From Anomaloglossus baeobatrachus (lineage: Eukaryota > Chordata > Amphibia > Anura > Aromobatidae): DNA of 64,000 bases. Of the stretch, positions 11,122-22,304 are shown piece by piece. Made by a program: the position numbers and the translations under genes. The stretch covers positions 335,224,742 to 335,288,741 of the forward strand of contig NC_134357.1 of assembly GCF_048569485.1 (NCBI RefSeq). Reading direction: 5' to 3'. The notes beneath the pieces were generated by a model. The model did not search any database, was not told the origin of the DNA, and worked only from the letters and a program-made list of their open reading frames with translations. How positions within the stretch are numbered: position 1 is the first letter of the stretch; each line of letters begins with the position of its first letter.

Positions 11122-11525
11122 TATATATATATATATATATATATATATGTGATATACAGTACTGGCCAAAAGTATTGGCACCCCTGCAAATCTGTCAGAT
11201 AATACTCAGTTTCTTCTTGAAAATGATTGCAATCACAAATTCTTTGGTATTATTATCTTCATTTAAATTGTCTTCAATGAAAAAAAAAAAAGGAAATTTG
11301 TCATAAAGCCAAATTGGATATAATTCCACACCAAACATAAAAAAGGGGTGGACAAAAGTATTGGCACATGTGATGCTTCTCTAATTTGTGTAATTAACAG
11401 CACCTGTAACTTACCTGTGGCACCTAACAGGTGTTGGCAATAACTAATTTACACTTGCAGCCAGTTGACATGGATTAAAGTTGACTCAACCTCTGTCCTG
11501 TGTCCTTGTGTGTACCACATTGAGC

Positions 11526-12394
11526 ATGGAGAAAAGAAAGAAGACCAAAGAACTGTCTGAGGACTTCAGAATCCAAATTGTGAGGAAGCATGAGCAATCT
11601 CAAGGCTACAAGTCCATCTCCAAAGACCTGAAAGTTCCTGTTTCTACGGCGCGCAGTGTCCTAAAGAAGTTTAAAGCCCATGGCACTGTGGCTAACCTCC
11701 CTAGATGTGGAAGAAAAAGAAAAATTGACGAGAGATTTCAACGCAAGATTGTGCGGATGGTGGATAAAGAACCTCGACTAACATCCAAACATGGTCAAGC
11801 TGCCCTGCAGTCCGAGGGTACAACAGTGTCAACCCGTACTATCCGTCGGCGTCTGAATGAAAAGGGACTGTATGGTAGGATACCCAGGAAGACCCCATTT
11901 CTTACCCCGAGACATAAAAAGGCCAGGCTGGAGTTTGCCAAAACTTACCTGAGAAAGCCTTAAACGTTTTTCAAGAATGTTCTCTGGTCAGATGAGACAA
12001 AAGTAGAGGTTTTTGGGAAAAGCCATCAACATGGAGTTTACAGAAAAAAAAAAGAGACATTCAAAGAAAAGAACATGGTCCCTACAGTCAAACATTGCGG
12101 AAGTTCCCTGATGTTTTGGGGCTGCTTTGCACTAGAAAATGGTTTGATAGAAAGCACTGGAGACTACTAAAGTGGCCAGCAATGAGTCCAGACCTGAATC
12201 CCAAAGAACACCTGTGGAGAGATCTCAAAATGGCAGTTTGGAGAAGGCATCCTTCAAATCTCAGGGACCTGGATCAGTTTGCCAAAGAAGAATGGTCTAA
12301 AATTCCAGCAGAGCATTGTAAGAGACTCATTGATGATTACCGGAAGCGGTTGTTCGCAGTTATTTTGGCTAAAGGTTGTGCAACCAAGTATTAG
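11526..12394 (+). pseudogene. Tc1 transposase, internally deleted
   Basis: The frame starts MEKRKKTKELSEDFRI and keeps both DNA-binding helix-turn-helix units and the first catalytic Asp (WSDETKVEVF, about 11990). A TAA interrupts it at 11961-11963. The sequence jumps from GCFALENG to KHWRLLKWPAMSPDLNP, which removes the segment holding the second catalytic Asp. The C-terminal part (LNPKEHLWRDLK ... GCATKY) is intact to the stop. Confidence 0.9.
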
Positions 12395-12399
12395 CCTAA

Positions 12400-15161
12400 A
12401 GCCAGCTTTACACCTTACAATTAGGTATGCGATCTCGTATGCGATGTGACACGCCCAGGTCGCATATGCGATTGAATGAGATTGCACGTAGGTCGTTCAT
12501 TTGCTGTCACACGTGCGTTAGTAGTCTATGTTAAATTGATCAATTTTGTGTGCGATCCTTTAGATCATGTGTTCTGTGACGTATGCATTGGGCACCCTTT
12601 TTTTTTTATTTATTGACTTGCCAAGCGTGTGTAATGTGTAGGGATGCGTTTTTACTATGTTATCTGCCATTCATTCAGCTCTGCTACATGGCCACTGACA
12701 GCAGCCACAGACAGCCATGTAGCAGAGCTGAATGGCAGATGACAGCAGACACAGACAGAGCCGCACTGTCAGAATGAACTCGGGTGAACTACACCCGACT
12801 TCATTGTCATGCTGCGGCTCTGTCTGTGTCGCGTCCTGATTAGCGGTCACCTGTGAAGGGCTCACCGGTGACCGCTAAACTCCTGAGTAAGTGAATTGAG
12901 CAGCCCTCTCTCATACTCACCGATCCCCGGCACTGCACGGCATTCACACTGCTCCGACGGCTTTTACTGTTTTGAAAAAACCGGCCGCCCATTAAACAAT
13001 CTTGTATTCCCTGCTTTCCCCGCCCACCGGCGCCTATGATTGGTTACTGTGAGACACGCCCCCACGCTGAGTGACAGGTGTCACACTGCACCCAATCACA
13101 GCAGCCGGTGGGCGTGTCTATACTGTGCAGTGAAATAAATAATTAAATAATTAAAACAAACGGCGTGCGGTCCCCCCCAATTTTAAAACCAGCCAGATAA
13201 AGCCATACGGCTGAAGGCTGGTATTCTTAGGATGGGGAGCTCCACGTTATGGGGAGCCCCCCAGCCTAACAATATCAGCCAACAGCCGCCCAGAATTGCC
13301 GCATACATTAGATGCGACAGTTCTGGGACTGTACCCGGCTCTTCCCGATTTGCCCTGATGCGTTGGCAAATCGGGGTAATAAGGAGTTATTGGCAGCCAA
13401 TAGCTGCCAATAAGTCCTAGATTAATCATGTCAGGCGTCTATGAGACACCTTCCATAATTAATCTGTAAATTACAGTAAATAAACACACACACCCGAAAA
13501 ATCCTTTATTAGAAATAAAAAACACAAACATATACCCTGGTTAACCACTTTAATCAGCCCAAAAAAGCCCTCCTTGTCCGGCGTAATCCAGGATGATGCA
13601 GCGTCGCTTCCAGCGCTGCTGCATGGAGGTGATCGGAGCTGCAGCAGACACAGCCGCTCCTCTCACCTCCACGCAGCAACTGAGGTGAGTAGTGCGATCA
13701 GCTGAGCTGTCACTGAGGTTACCCGCTGTCACTGGATCCAGCGGTGGATGCAGCGGTGGCCGCGGGTAACCTCAGTGACAGCTCAGCTGATTGCGCTACT
13801 GACCTCAGTTGCTGCGTGGAGGTGAGAGGAGCAGCGGTGAGTAGCGCGATCAGCTGAGCTGTCACTGAGGTTACCCGCGGCCACCGCTGCATCCACCGCT
13901 GGATCCAGTGACAGCGGGTAACCTCAGTGACAGCTCAGCTGATCGCGCGGCTGTCTTCATTTGCTGTGTGGAGGTGACCGGAGCGGCTGTGTCTTCTGCA
14001 GCTCCGGTCACCTCAATGCAGCAGCGCTGGATGCGACGCTGGACCATCCTGGAGTACGCCGGACATGGAGGGCTTTTTGGGGCTGATTAAAGTGGTTAAC
14101 CAGGGTATATGTTTGTGTTTTTTATTTCTAATAAAGAATTTTTTCGGGCGTGTGTGTGTTTATTTACTGTAATTTACAGATTAATCATGGAAGGTGTCTC
14201 ATAGACGCCTGACATGATTAATCTAGGACTTATTGGCAGCTGTGGGCTGCCAATAACTCCTTATTACCCCGATTTGCCAACGCACCAGGGCAAACCGGGA
14301 AGAGCCGGGTACAGTCCCAGAACTGTCGCATCTAATGTATGCGGCAATTCTGGGCGGCTGTTGGCTGATATTGTTAGGCTGGGGGGCTCCCCATAACGTG
14401 GGGCTCCCCATCCTGAGAATACCAGCCTTCAGCCGTATGGCTTTATCTGGCTGGTTTTAAAATTGGGGGGACCGCACGCCGTTTTTTTAAATTATTTAAT
14501 TATTTATTTCACTGCACAGTATAGACACGCCCACCGGCTGCTGTGATTGGGTGCAGTGTGAAACCTGTCACTCAGCGTGGGGGCGTGTCTCACTGTAACC
14601 AATCATAGGCGCCGGTGGGCGGGGAAAGCAGGGAATACGAGATTGTTTAATGGGCGGCCGGCTTTTTCAAAACAGTAAAAGCCGCCGGAGCAGTGTGAAT
14701 GCCGTGCAGAGCCGCGCCTGGGATCGGAGATCGTTGAGTATGAGAGAGGGGGTAAGAGGGATAGACTGACATGGACAGAGAGAGAGGGACAGAGATAGTG
14801 ACGGACTGACAGAGATTAGTGAATGACAGACATTGTGAGGCGCTTCAGAACGCAGCTTTTCAGCTGCGCTCTGAAGCAGACCTTTTTTAAGCTGCGGTGC
14901 AGAGCGCACACCTGCGCACATAGCCTCAGACATCAAAATCGTATGAGGGATGTCACACGTTTCAATTGACTAGGTTCATACAACAAAACGTCCAATGTAT
15001 GAGGAATAAACGACGTGTATGCGATCACCGTATTTTCGTTCAATCTTGATTGCACGTAGGTGTCACACGCAAATACGTCACGAACGATGCAGGATGTGCG
15101 TCACTTACAACTTGACCCCGACGACGGATTGAAAGATTTATTGAAGCGTGTAAAGCAGGCA
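12400..15161. mobile_element. 2.76-kb palindromic PIF/Harbinger-like non-autonomous element
   Basis: TAA flanks both ends (12397-12399 and 15162-15164). The termini are AGCCAGCTTTACAC and GTGTAAAGCAGGCA, inverted with one mismatch. It sits just after the stop codon of the second Tc1 transposase. End sequences resemble the GTGTAAAG MITE family, but the interior is a huge inverted repeat. No transposase is present. Confidence 0.8.
12904..14751. repeat. Long inverted repeat, arms about 0.9 kb
   Basis: The left arm (about 12904-13799) and right arm (about 13841-14751) are reverse complements with only scattered differences. Shared blocks include CCGGTGGGCG, ATTAAATAATT, GGCGTGCGGTCCCCCC and ATGTTTGTGTTTTTTATTTC. 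The central spacer is about 40 bp. Nested smaller palindromes (TCAGCTGAGCTGTCACTGAG and complement) lie near the centre. Small mirror-image ORFs in the arms are by-products. Confidence 0.93.
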
Positions 15162-15395
15162 TAAGAGTGCCAATACTTTTGTCTGGCCCATTTTTGCAGT
15201 TTTGTGTGAAATGATCAATGATTTGATTTTTGTTTCATTCTCTTTTGTGTTTTTTCATTGCAAGCAAAATAAATGAAGATAATAATAACAAAGAATTTGT
15301 GATTGCAATCATTTTCAAGAAGAAACTGAGTATTATCTGACAGAATTGCAGGGGTGCCAATACTTTTGACCAGCACTGTATACTGTAGATATATA

Positions 15396-17253
15396 CAGTG
15401 GAACCTCGCTTTACGAGTAACTTGACGCGCGAGTATTTCTTCGCTATACGAGCAAAGCTTGCCGTAAATTTGTAACTCAGTTTACGAGTAAGCTTTGCTG
15501 TACGAGCAAATACTCACCGCACACACTTCCGGTTCCGTACTTTCACCGCGCTCTGACCCGCTCTTGCAGTTCGCACAAACACGCACAAACACACACAAAC
15601 ACACACACACAAACAAACACGCACGCACACAGACATATTATGCTCATGTGACGCCCTGGCCTATCAGGTCGTCACAGGGTATTGTGCAATCTGCCCTTCT
15701 GCACAGTAGCCACTCCTCCTTGGTTACGGGTCCTGGTCCTGTGGTGTTACTAACAGGTTAGCCAATCAAAATCCTAGGAACACTTCACACTGTATCCACC
15801 AGACACACCATTGGGGGCCTGAAGGGAATAGGGCCGCCCACTTGTGGGGTTGGTAGGGGAAAGTGAGAAAGTGACAGTGGAGCAGAGGGGAGAAGTGTGA
15901 AGCAGAGGAATGAGAAGGAGGCAGAGGTGACTCTCTGAGAGGGAGAGGTCACCGGCCTGGAGCAGGGCTCCTGTGGTTACTAGGTGGCAGACGTTGGTCT
16001 AGGCCTGGTAGGAGCTGAAACCCCGGTCGCAGGGGATTGTGTCAAGGGGCACGGACTGCCGAGGAGAGCAGCCGGCGACCTTGAGCTATCACCGGGCAGG
16101 GGCCAGGGCACGACGGGGTACGTGGACCCTAGACTGGAAAGTAGCTTCACACGTTCCGGTAATTTACCTGACGGGGGTGAAGACTTCAAGGTTCATCCCC
16201 AACCCGCTCCAAAATTGGGGTACTAGCGCACCGATGGGATAGGACTTTCCCAATACAGTCCAAAGAAATCCTACACGTGAACCCTGAGAGCAAGCTCACT
16301 CCGTTAGCCATACGGGTGAGCGGGACCCGAAGAGTTTCACACTTGAGGGTCCAAATAGAGACAAAGGTGCCAAGGAAAGGGCCACAGGCTAACAGCAACA
16401 CCAAGGGCACGGACCCAAGCATGCTCCCTACAAGCTGCAGTGGTGCTCAGAATTCTGGTTTACAAGCTGTCGGTGTTGATATTCCTGGACTGAGTGAGTA
16501 CACTGAAAAACCCTTTTCCTATCCCCAACGGCACCCCAAGCACCAACCATCCAACTGGCCCCGGGACACAATCCCCCTACCCACGGAGGGGTTAGACATC
16601 CTGCTGCTACACCATCGTCACCGGGCTCCCCAACAGCACATTACCACGCACCGTGGGTGGTGTCACAAACTTCCTAATCCCCTTGTACATATTCCCCCTT
16701 CTTTTAATTCGAGTGTCTGCGCCGACCCCCTGGATCCGGAGACCCCTCGAGCCACCGCGGCTCCAGATCCGAGCGTCGCGGCCGCTGGCACGGGGGCAGT
16801 ACACTCACCTTACCTTCTATTCCCTAGCCGGCCTCCTGGTTCTTGTAAGTCGCCGCTACAGGATGTGTATCGGTAACCATCGCGACGATGGAGGAACTTC
16901 CGCTGTCAGCTGCTTCTCAAAGGCAGCGCGCTGACCAATCAGAGGCAAGCAGCTCATGCCTTTGACCTCAGCGCACTGGCATAGGAAGCTCCGGCATCGG
17001 TTGCAATGGTTACCCGATACACATCCTGTACCGGTGAACTGCAAGTTCCAGGAGGCCTGCGATGGAACGGAAGGTAAGATGAGCATAATATGTGTGCGTG
17101 TGTGTGTGTGCGTTTGTGCATGTGTGGAATGGCACAATAGGAAACCAGGATGGGACATTAAACAAGGTGTGGAACGAATTGTCTGAGCTTACATTATTTC
17201 CTATGGGAAAACAATCCCAGAATGGATTGTTCTTGTAAACCAAGGTTCCACTT
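15396..17253. mobile_element. Tigger/pogo-like MITE interrupted by a solo LTR
   Basis: The left end is CAGTGGAACCTCGCTTTACG; the right end is TTGTAAACCAAGGTTCCACT, its inverted partner, in TA-rich flanks. Internal palindromic pairs (CATATTATGCTCAT with ATGAGCATAATATG; AGGATGTGTATCGG with CCGATACACATCCT) show that 15647-16803 is an insertion. No transposase is seen. Confidence 0.8.
15647..16803 (+). mobile_element. Solo LTR fossil (Ty3/Gypsy-like)
   Basis: The 1157-bp segment starts TGTGACGCCCTGG and ends GGGGGCAGTACA. It is flanked by the 4-bp duplication CTCA (15643-15646 and 16804-16807). Removing it restores the palindromic pairing of the host MITE. It belongs to the LTR family of the full element at 26492-30886, in the opposite orientation. 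ORFs inside are not genes. Confidence 0.8.
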
Positions 17254-17916
17254 TATATTTTATCCCCTTCATATGTCCTGTACCTGTCACGTATAGTGTG
17301 TAATGTGTATAACATCCCTGCTCTAGAGGAGATCTGCATGGAGGAATGGGCCAACATACAGTATGTATGTCAGTGTATATGACTGTGTATATATCTATGT
17401 CTATTTACATGTATTTTTCAGAATTTCTCTTTAAATATATACGTATGCCTGTATTTGTATGTATGTGTATGTGCGTGTCTGCATGTGGATGGGGCCCACT
17501 GAGACCTATTCGCTTGGGGCCCACAAAAACCTGGACCTGACCCCGCATACAGGAACTAAAGCGTGGCAACCAATTGAAGAGCAGACTTGCTCTATTGAAT
17601 AGAGCTACAAGCCACACAAGATTTTGAGTGGGCTTACCTCCTGCTGATGTTTCCCAGGAGATCCTACCTGAACCACAAGCTGTTGTCATCTATGTCTTTT
17701 GGATATAGAAGTATCTTCCTTAATTAAATTGGAGATCTTGAGAGATACCACAAATGCTCCCTTACGGATTATCCCTTACTCATCCCTTACATGATGCTCT
17801 ATGTTAGCTCCTAAATAAATCTAAGACCCTGACAGAAATTAAACATAACTTACTACCATCCATGATTTATCTTAATCACTCCTCTTACCTAACATATTGT
17901 AAGATTTTGGGGAGTA
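17254..17916. other. Unassigned sequence
   Basis: Contains a short TG/TA-rich low-complexity part (17350-17480). The rest shows no recognisable gene or element. Confidence 0.5.
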
Positions 17917-17919
17917 TTA

Positions 17920-19574
17920 GGCTATTGTCGCGGGCGGTGAGGAGGGTGTCAGCACACCGCGCTCACCCCTTCTGCTCGGGTCCGGCAGCTGCTCCTGGTG
18001 GCTCGAGCCGTGGGCCGGATCCCGGGGTTTCTCGAGCGACACTCCTCGCCCGTGAGTGAAAGGGGGGTGTTTGTTGGGTGTGGGGATTGTTATAGTTCGT
18101 GACGCCACCCACGGTTGTGGTGATTGCACCACCGCTGCTCAGTGTGGGGGTCCCGGGGATGGTGATGCGGAGCAGCCAGGTGTTGTGTTGCCCCTCCGTG
18201 GGTAGGGGTTGGTGATCCCGGGGCCCGGTGATGAGATGTGAAGTGTAGGGCCTGGAGGGCGCAGGGACGCGGGGGCAGCGCTGTGCCTTGTGGCACTATG
18301 GTACTCACTCAGCCTGACACACGGACACAGTTTGTACGGTAAACCAACGGCTGGTAGGACGGTCCCACAGACGGCTGCACCTGCACTCCCGATAGGTGAC
18401 GGTGACGTTTCTCTTCCTTGCACCTATGTTGTCTGATGGTAGCGGTGGATTCCCTCCGGTTACCCGCTCCCCGACTGCAATCTGGGCCGGAGGAGCTCTA
18501 CACTTTGCCCGCAGGCGCTGGCCCTGGGGAAACTGGTGCCCTGGCGGTGGCGGTGTCTCCCCGGTAATGGTCGGGCTGTTGCTGTCAATCGGGACTTGGT
18601 TGCTGGGGGATCTGCGTCCCCGTCACTGACGGATTTGGCAAATTTGGCGACTCCTAGCCTTGCCAGGGTCCGAGAGGCCCCTGCCCTGGTGCTGACTGTC
18701 CTTCGGAACACTGCTCCAGACCACCGGGCGCACAGCCAACGGGGTCCTTCCAGGAACTTCCAAACGGTCCCCCTCCAAACAGTCACCGCCGTCGCTGACC
18801 TTGCTGTTCTGGCCCTACACAAAGCTGGGCTCTCAGGCTTGCACACTCTCTGCTCTGTCACCACTTCTTGCTTTCCTCCTTTTCCACTTTGCTTTCCTTC
18901 ACTTTTACTTCTTTGTTGTTTACTCTAGCCCTGCCTGGGCTTCACTTGTTGACACAACCTCGCTCTGGGCTAAACTGCCTGGTTACTTCCTGCCTCCAGA
19001 GTTGTGAGCTCCTTGGTGGGCGGAGCCAACCGCCTGGCCCACCCCCTGGTGTGCATCATCAACCTCTGGAGGAAGGCAACAAGGATTTTTGGTTAGCAGA
19101 TGTGCCTACCTGGAGTGTGGGGTGTGGTGGTGTTGTGACCTGTGTCCCCTGGCTTGCCCAGGGCGACACACTATATGCGCACACAATGGGTTTTTTTGCG
19201 CGGCGTTTTTGGCCGCAAAAACGCACAAAAACACAAAAGTTCACCGGTAAAAAAACGCATGCGTTTTTACCGCGTTTCGGTGCGTTTTTGGCTGCGTTTT
19301 GCTGCGTTTTTGATCACTGCATTTTGCTGTGTTTTTCCAATGAATTGCATGGGTGAAAAACGCAGTAACACGCAGGAAAGAATTGACATGACCATTTTTT
19401 TTTTTAGCTCAGAAAGGGAGCTAAAAAAGAAGTTGTGTGCGGACAGCAAAAATGAAAAGTCATAGACTTTACTGGGGAAGCAAAGTCATGCAGTTTTGAG
19501 CCCAAAAGCGCACAAAAACGCACCCGAAAAACGTGCAAAAAACGCTGCGAAAAACGCTCAGTGCGCGCATAGCC
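17920..19574. mobile_element. MITE (GGCTATGTGCGCAC family) interrupted near its end by a solo LTR
   Basis: Left end GGCTAT (17920-17925) is followed, after the LTR, by ATGCGCACACAATGGG. The right end is GTGCGCGCATAGCC. The interior is rich in AAAAACGCA words. A relative lies at 45603-45993. Confidence 0.75.
17926..19170 (-). mobile_element. Solo LTR fossil (Ty3/Gypsy-like)
   Basis: The segment begins TGTCGCGGGCGG and ends CCCAGGGCGACACA. It has the 4-bp duplication CTAT (17922-17925 and 19171-19174). Along its length it resembles the LTRs at 26492 and 29733 (GTGACGCCACCCACGG, CCGTGGGTAGGGGTTGG), but it is more diverged. It inserted six bases from the end of the host MITE. Confidence 0.85.
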
Positions 19575-19576
19575 TA

Positions 19577-20130
19577 AAGGCTGCTTTACATGTGTCGATT
19601 TCTCATGCGATCGCACCCGCCCCCATCGTTTGTGCGGCATGAGCAATTTCTTGCCCGTGTCGCACAATGCTGTTATCCCCCGTCACACGTACTTACCTTC
19701 CAAACGACCTCGCTGTGGGTGGCAAACATCCACTTCCTGAAGGGGGAGGGATGTTCGGCATCACAGCAACGTCACACAGCAGTCGGCCAACAGAAGCGGA
19801 GGGGCGGAGATGAGCGGGACGTAAACATCCCGCCCACCTCCTTTCCGCATTGCCGGCGGGACGCAGGTAGGCTGCAGTTCATCATTCCCGGGGTGTCACA
19901 CGGAGCAATGTGTGCTGCCTTGGGAACAATGAACAAGCGGACGTTAGATTTTTTGAAAATGAGCGACGTGTCAACGATGAACGAGGTGAGTATTTCTGCT
20001 CGTTCACCGTCGCACGTAGCTGTCACACGCTACGATATCACGAACGATGCCGGATATGTGTCACTTACTTACTTACGACGTGACCCCGCCGACATCTCGT
20101 TAGATATATCGTAGCGTGTAAAGCCCGCTT
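19577..20130. mobile_element. MITE, GTGTAAAG family, complete
   Basis: Ends AAGGCTGCTTTACATGTG and GCGTGTAAAGCCCGCTT are inverted, with TA on both sides (19575-19576, 20131-20132). The interior shows the family's GCCCGTG, GGCGGAGATGAGCGGG and GTCACACG blocks. Confidence 0.88.
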
Positions 20131-20463
20131 TACTCTTCCAGTTGGTAGTCTCCACCAATCTAGAAACATTACTGTTGGAATTTGCTCTTACAGTCAAGAT
20201 TATATTCTTTGATCTGGTCTTTCAGTGTTCTCTGTTTGTGCCACTTAGTTCCTAGAAACTGTAATATTGGAATGAAACAGGGTAAAGTTGAAGGCCCAAA
20301 TGACTTTGCAGCGCTGGGGTCCTGAGTTCAAATTTCCCCCAAAGACAACATTTGCAAGGCGTTTGTATGTTCTCCCCTTGTTTGAGGGGGTTTCCTCCAG
20401 GATCTCCTGTTTCCTTCCACACTCCAAAGCCATATTGATAGGGAATATAGATTGCGACCCTTA

Positions 20464-21027
20464 AGGGTGCTTTACACGCTGCGACATCGCTAACGATACA
20501 TCGTCAAGGTCACATCGTTAGTGACGCCCATCCAGCGCCGTTAGCGACATCGCAGCGTGTGACACCAAGGAGCGACGATCAACGATCGCAAAAAAAACGT
20601 CAAAAATCTTTGATCGTTGACACGTCGTTCCTTTCCTTAACATCGTTTCTGCTGTAGGAACGATGTTGTTCGTTGTGCCTGCGGCACCACACATCGCTAC
20701 GTGTGACACCGCAGGAACGACGAACATCTCCTACCTGTGTCCACCGGAAAAGAAGGAAGGAAGGAGGTGGGTGGGATCTTCCGCCCGCTCATCTCCGCCT
20801 CTCCGCTTCTATTGGACGGCTGCCGTGTGACATCACTGTGACGCCGCACGAACCGCCCACTTAGAAAGGAGGCGGTTCGCCGGCCAGAGTGACATCGCAG
20901 GGAAGGTAAGTGCGTGTGACGGGTGTAAGCGATGTGCGCCATGGGCAGCGATTTCCCGTGTCGCACAACTGACGGGGGCGGGTACGCTCGCTAGCGATAT
21001 CGATATTGCAGCGTGTAAAGTACTCTT
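20464..21027. mobile_element. MITE, GTGTAAAG family, complete
   Basis: Ends AGGGTGCTTTACACGCTGCG and GCAGCGTGTAAAGTACTCTT, with TA flanks. It contains the family's CGAACCGCCCACTTAGAAAG block. The 330 bases between this copy and the previous one hold nothing recognisable. Confidence 0.9.
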
Positions 21028-21247
21028 TAATGAGGACAGTGATGATGTCTGTAAAGTGCTGCGGAATATGATGGTGCTAAATAAGCAATAATGATAATAA
21101 ATTAGTACCGTAATAAACAATTATTTGTAGTATTCAAGGATTCCCATACTAACAGTTTGTATCACAGTACTGGTGCACAGCATATGTGGTGCCATTATTC
21201 AATGGTGCCTATCAATTCAAGGTGAACATTTTGGCAAGTAAATTTAA

Positions 21248-21330
21248 CACTAGAACTACTGAGGTAGTCATTTTGACTACTTTGCACCATGTATTTCTAT
21301 ATAGGTGTCACGAGTCCAGTAGTTCTAGTG
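21248..21330. mobile_element. 83-bp piggyBac-like mini element
   Basis: Flanked by TTAA on both sides (21244-21247, 21331-21334), with ends CACTAGAACTACTG and CCAGTAGTTCTAGTG. A TTAA target with short inverted ends is the piggyBac signature. There is no room for a transposase. Confidence 0.75.
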
Positions 21331-21367
21331 TTAACCACTGCTCTGGTAGAGGTTAAATCTTTAGAGC

Positions 21368-22304
21368 GCTACTCCAGCGTTTCGTTTTATTTCACTGCTG
21401 GAGTGCTCCTAGAAATCTAAGTCCCCTGTCCCTATCTTATACTCACCTTCCAGTGTCTTCATCTGTGCTCTGTATTGCTCCAGTTGGTCTCGGGCACTTT
21501 GTGACCTGCCTGAAGCTCCAGTGGTCTATAAAGTGCGCCAGAGGTCACAAATCAATACCACTCTTGTGATGTAACTTCTGACTTCTGGCCAGTTAGATGT
21601 TACAAGCACAAGATGGAACCTCAGGACCAGAGTGACACTGAAAAAGCATGAAAACGCCGGATGGTAAGTATAAGGGGCACTTTGCACACTACGACATCGC
21701 AAGCTGATGCTGCGATGCCGTGCGTGATAGTCCCCGCCCCCGTTGCAGCTGCTATATCATGGTGATAGCTGCCGTAGCGAACATTATCACTACGGCAGCT
21801 TCACATGCACTCACCTGCCCTGTGACGTCGCTCTGGCCGGCGAACCGCCTCCTTATTAAGGGGGCGGGTCGTGTGGCGTCATAGCGACGTCACACGGCAG
21901 GCGGCCAATAGAAGCGGAGGGGCAGAGATGAGCGGGACGTAAACATCCAACCCACCTCCTTCCTTCCACATAGATGGCGTGAGCCGCAGGACGCAGGTAG
22001 GAGATGTTCCTCGCTCCTGCGGCTTCACACACAGTGATGTGTGCTGCCGCAGGAACATCGAACAACATCGTAACATCGGTATTTCTCAATTCATGGAAAT
22101 AACCGACGCTACACTAATGATATGATTCCAACGCTTTTGCGCTCGTTAATCGCATCATAAAGGATTTACACACTACGATATCGCATGCGACGCCGGATGT
22201 GCGTCACTTTCAATTTGACCCCACCGACATCGCACCTGCGATGTCGTAGTGTGCAAAGTGCCCCTAAGACTAGAGCAGGGGACTTTGAAGCTCCACTCCA
22301 GCAC
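21368..22304. mobile_element. MITE ('CTCCAGC' ends) hosting another MITE
   Basis: The left region GCTACTCCAGCG and AAGTCCCCTG pair with the right region AGGGGACTT and GCTCCACTCCAGC. The pairing is broken by a complete GTGTAAAG-family copy at 21673-22264. Similar ends recur at 59966-60421. Confidence 0.65.
21673..22264. mobile_element. MITE, GTGTAAAG-related family, complete, nested
   Basis: Ends AGGGGCACTTTGCACACTAC and GTAGTGTGCAAAGTGCCCC form a long, nearly perfect inverted pair with TA flanks. It is inserted in the MITE at 21368-22304. Confidence 0.88.

Larger units (their letters stand above)
11157..15378 (+). mobile_element. Second Tc1 transposon, inactive, split by a palindromic insertion
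   Basis: Terminal repeats match: the left starts CAGTACTGGCCAAAAGTATT and the right ends AATACTTTTGACCAGCACTG, with TA flanks. Without the 2.76-kb insertion at 12400-15161 the element is about 1.45 kb. The transposase gene inside is broken. Confidence 0.9.

Noticed and set aside
13232-14411. Mirror-image 60-62 aa frames
   Set aside because: Duplicated by the palindrome arms; they are by-products of the inverted repeat.
16277-16876. 199-aa frame
   Set aside because: Lies across the solo LTR and its junction with the host MITE; no domain, and not conserved in other LTR copies seen here.
18460-18928. Frames of 130-134 aa on both strands
   Set aside because: Within the solo LTR at 17926-19170; mutually overlapping and without a domain.
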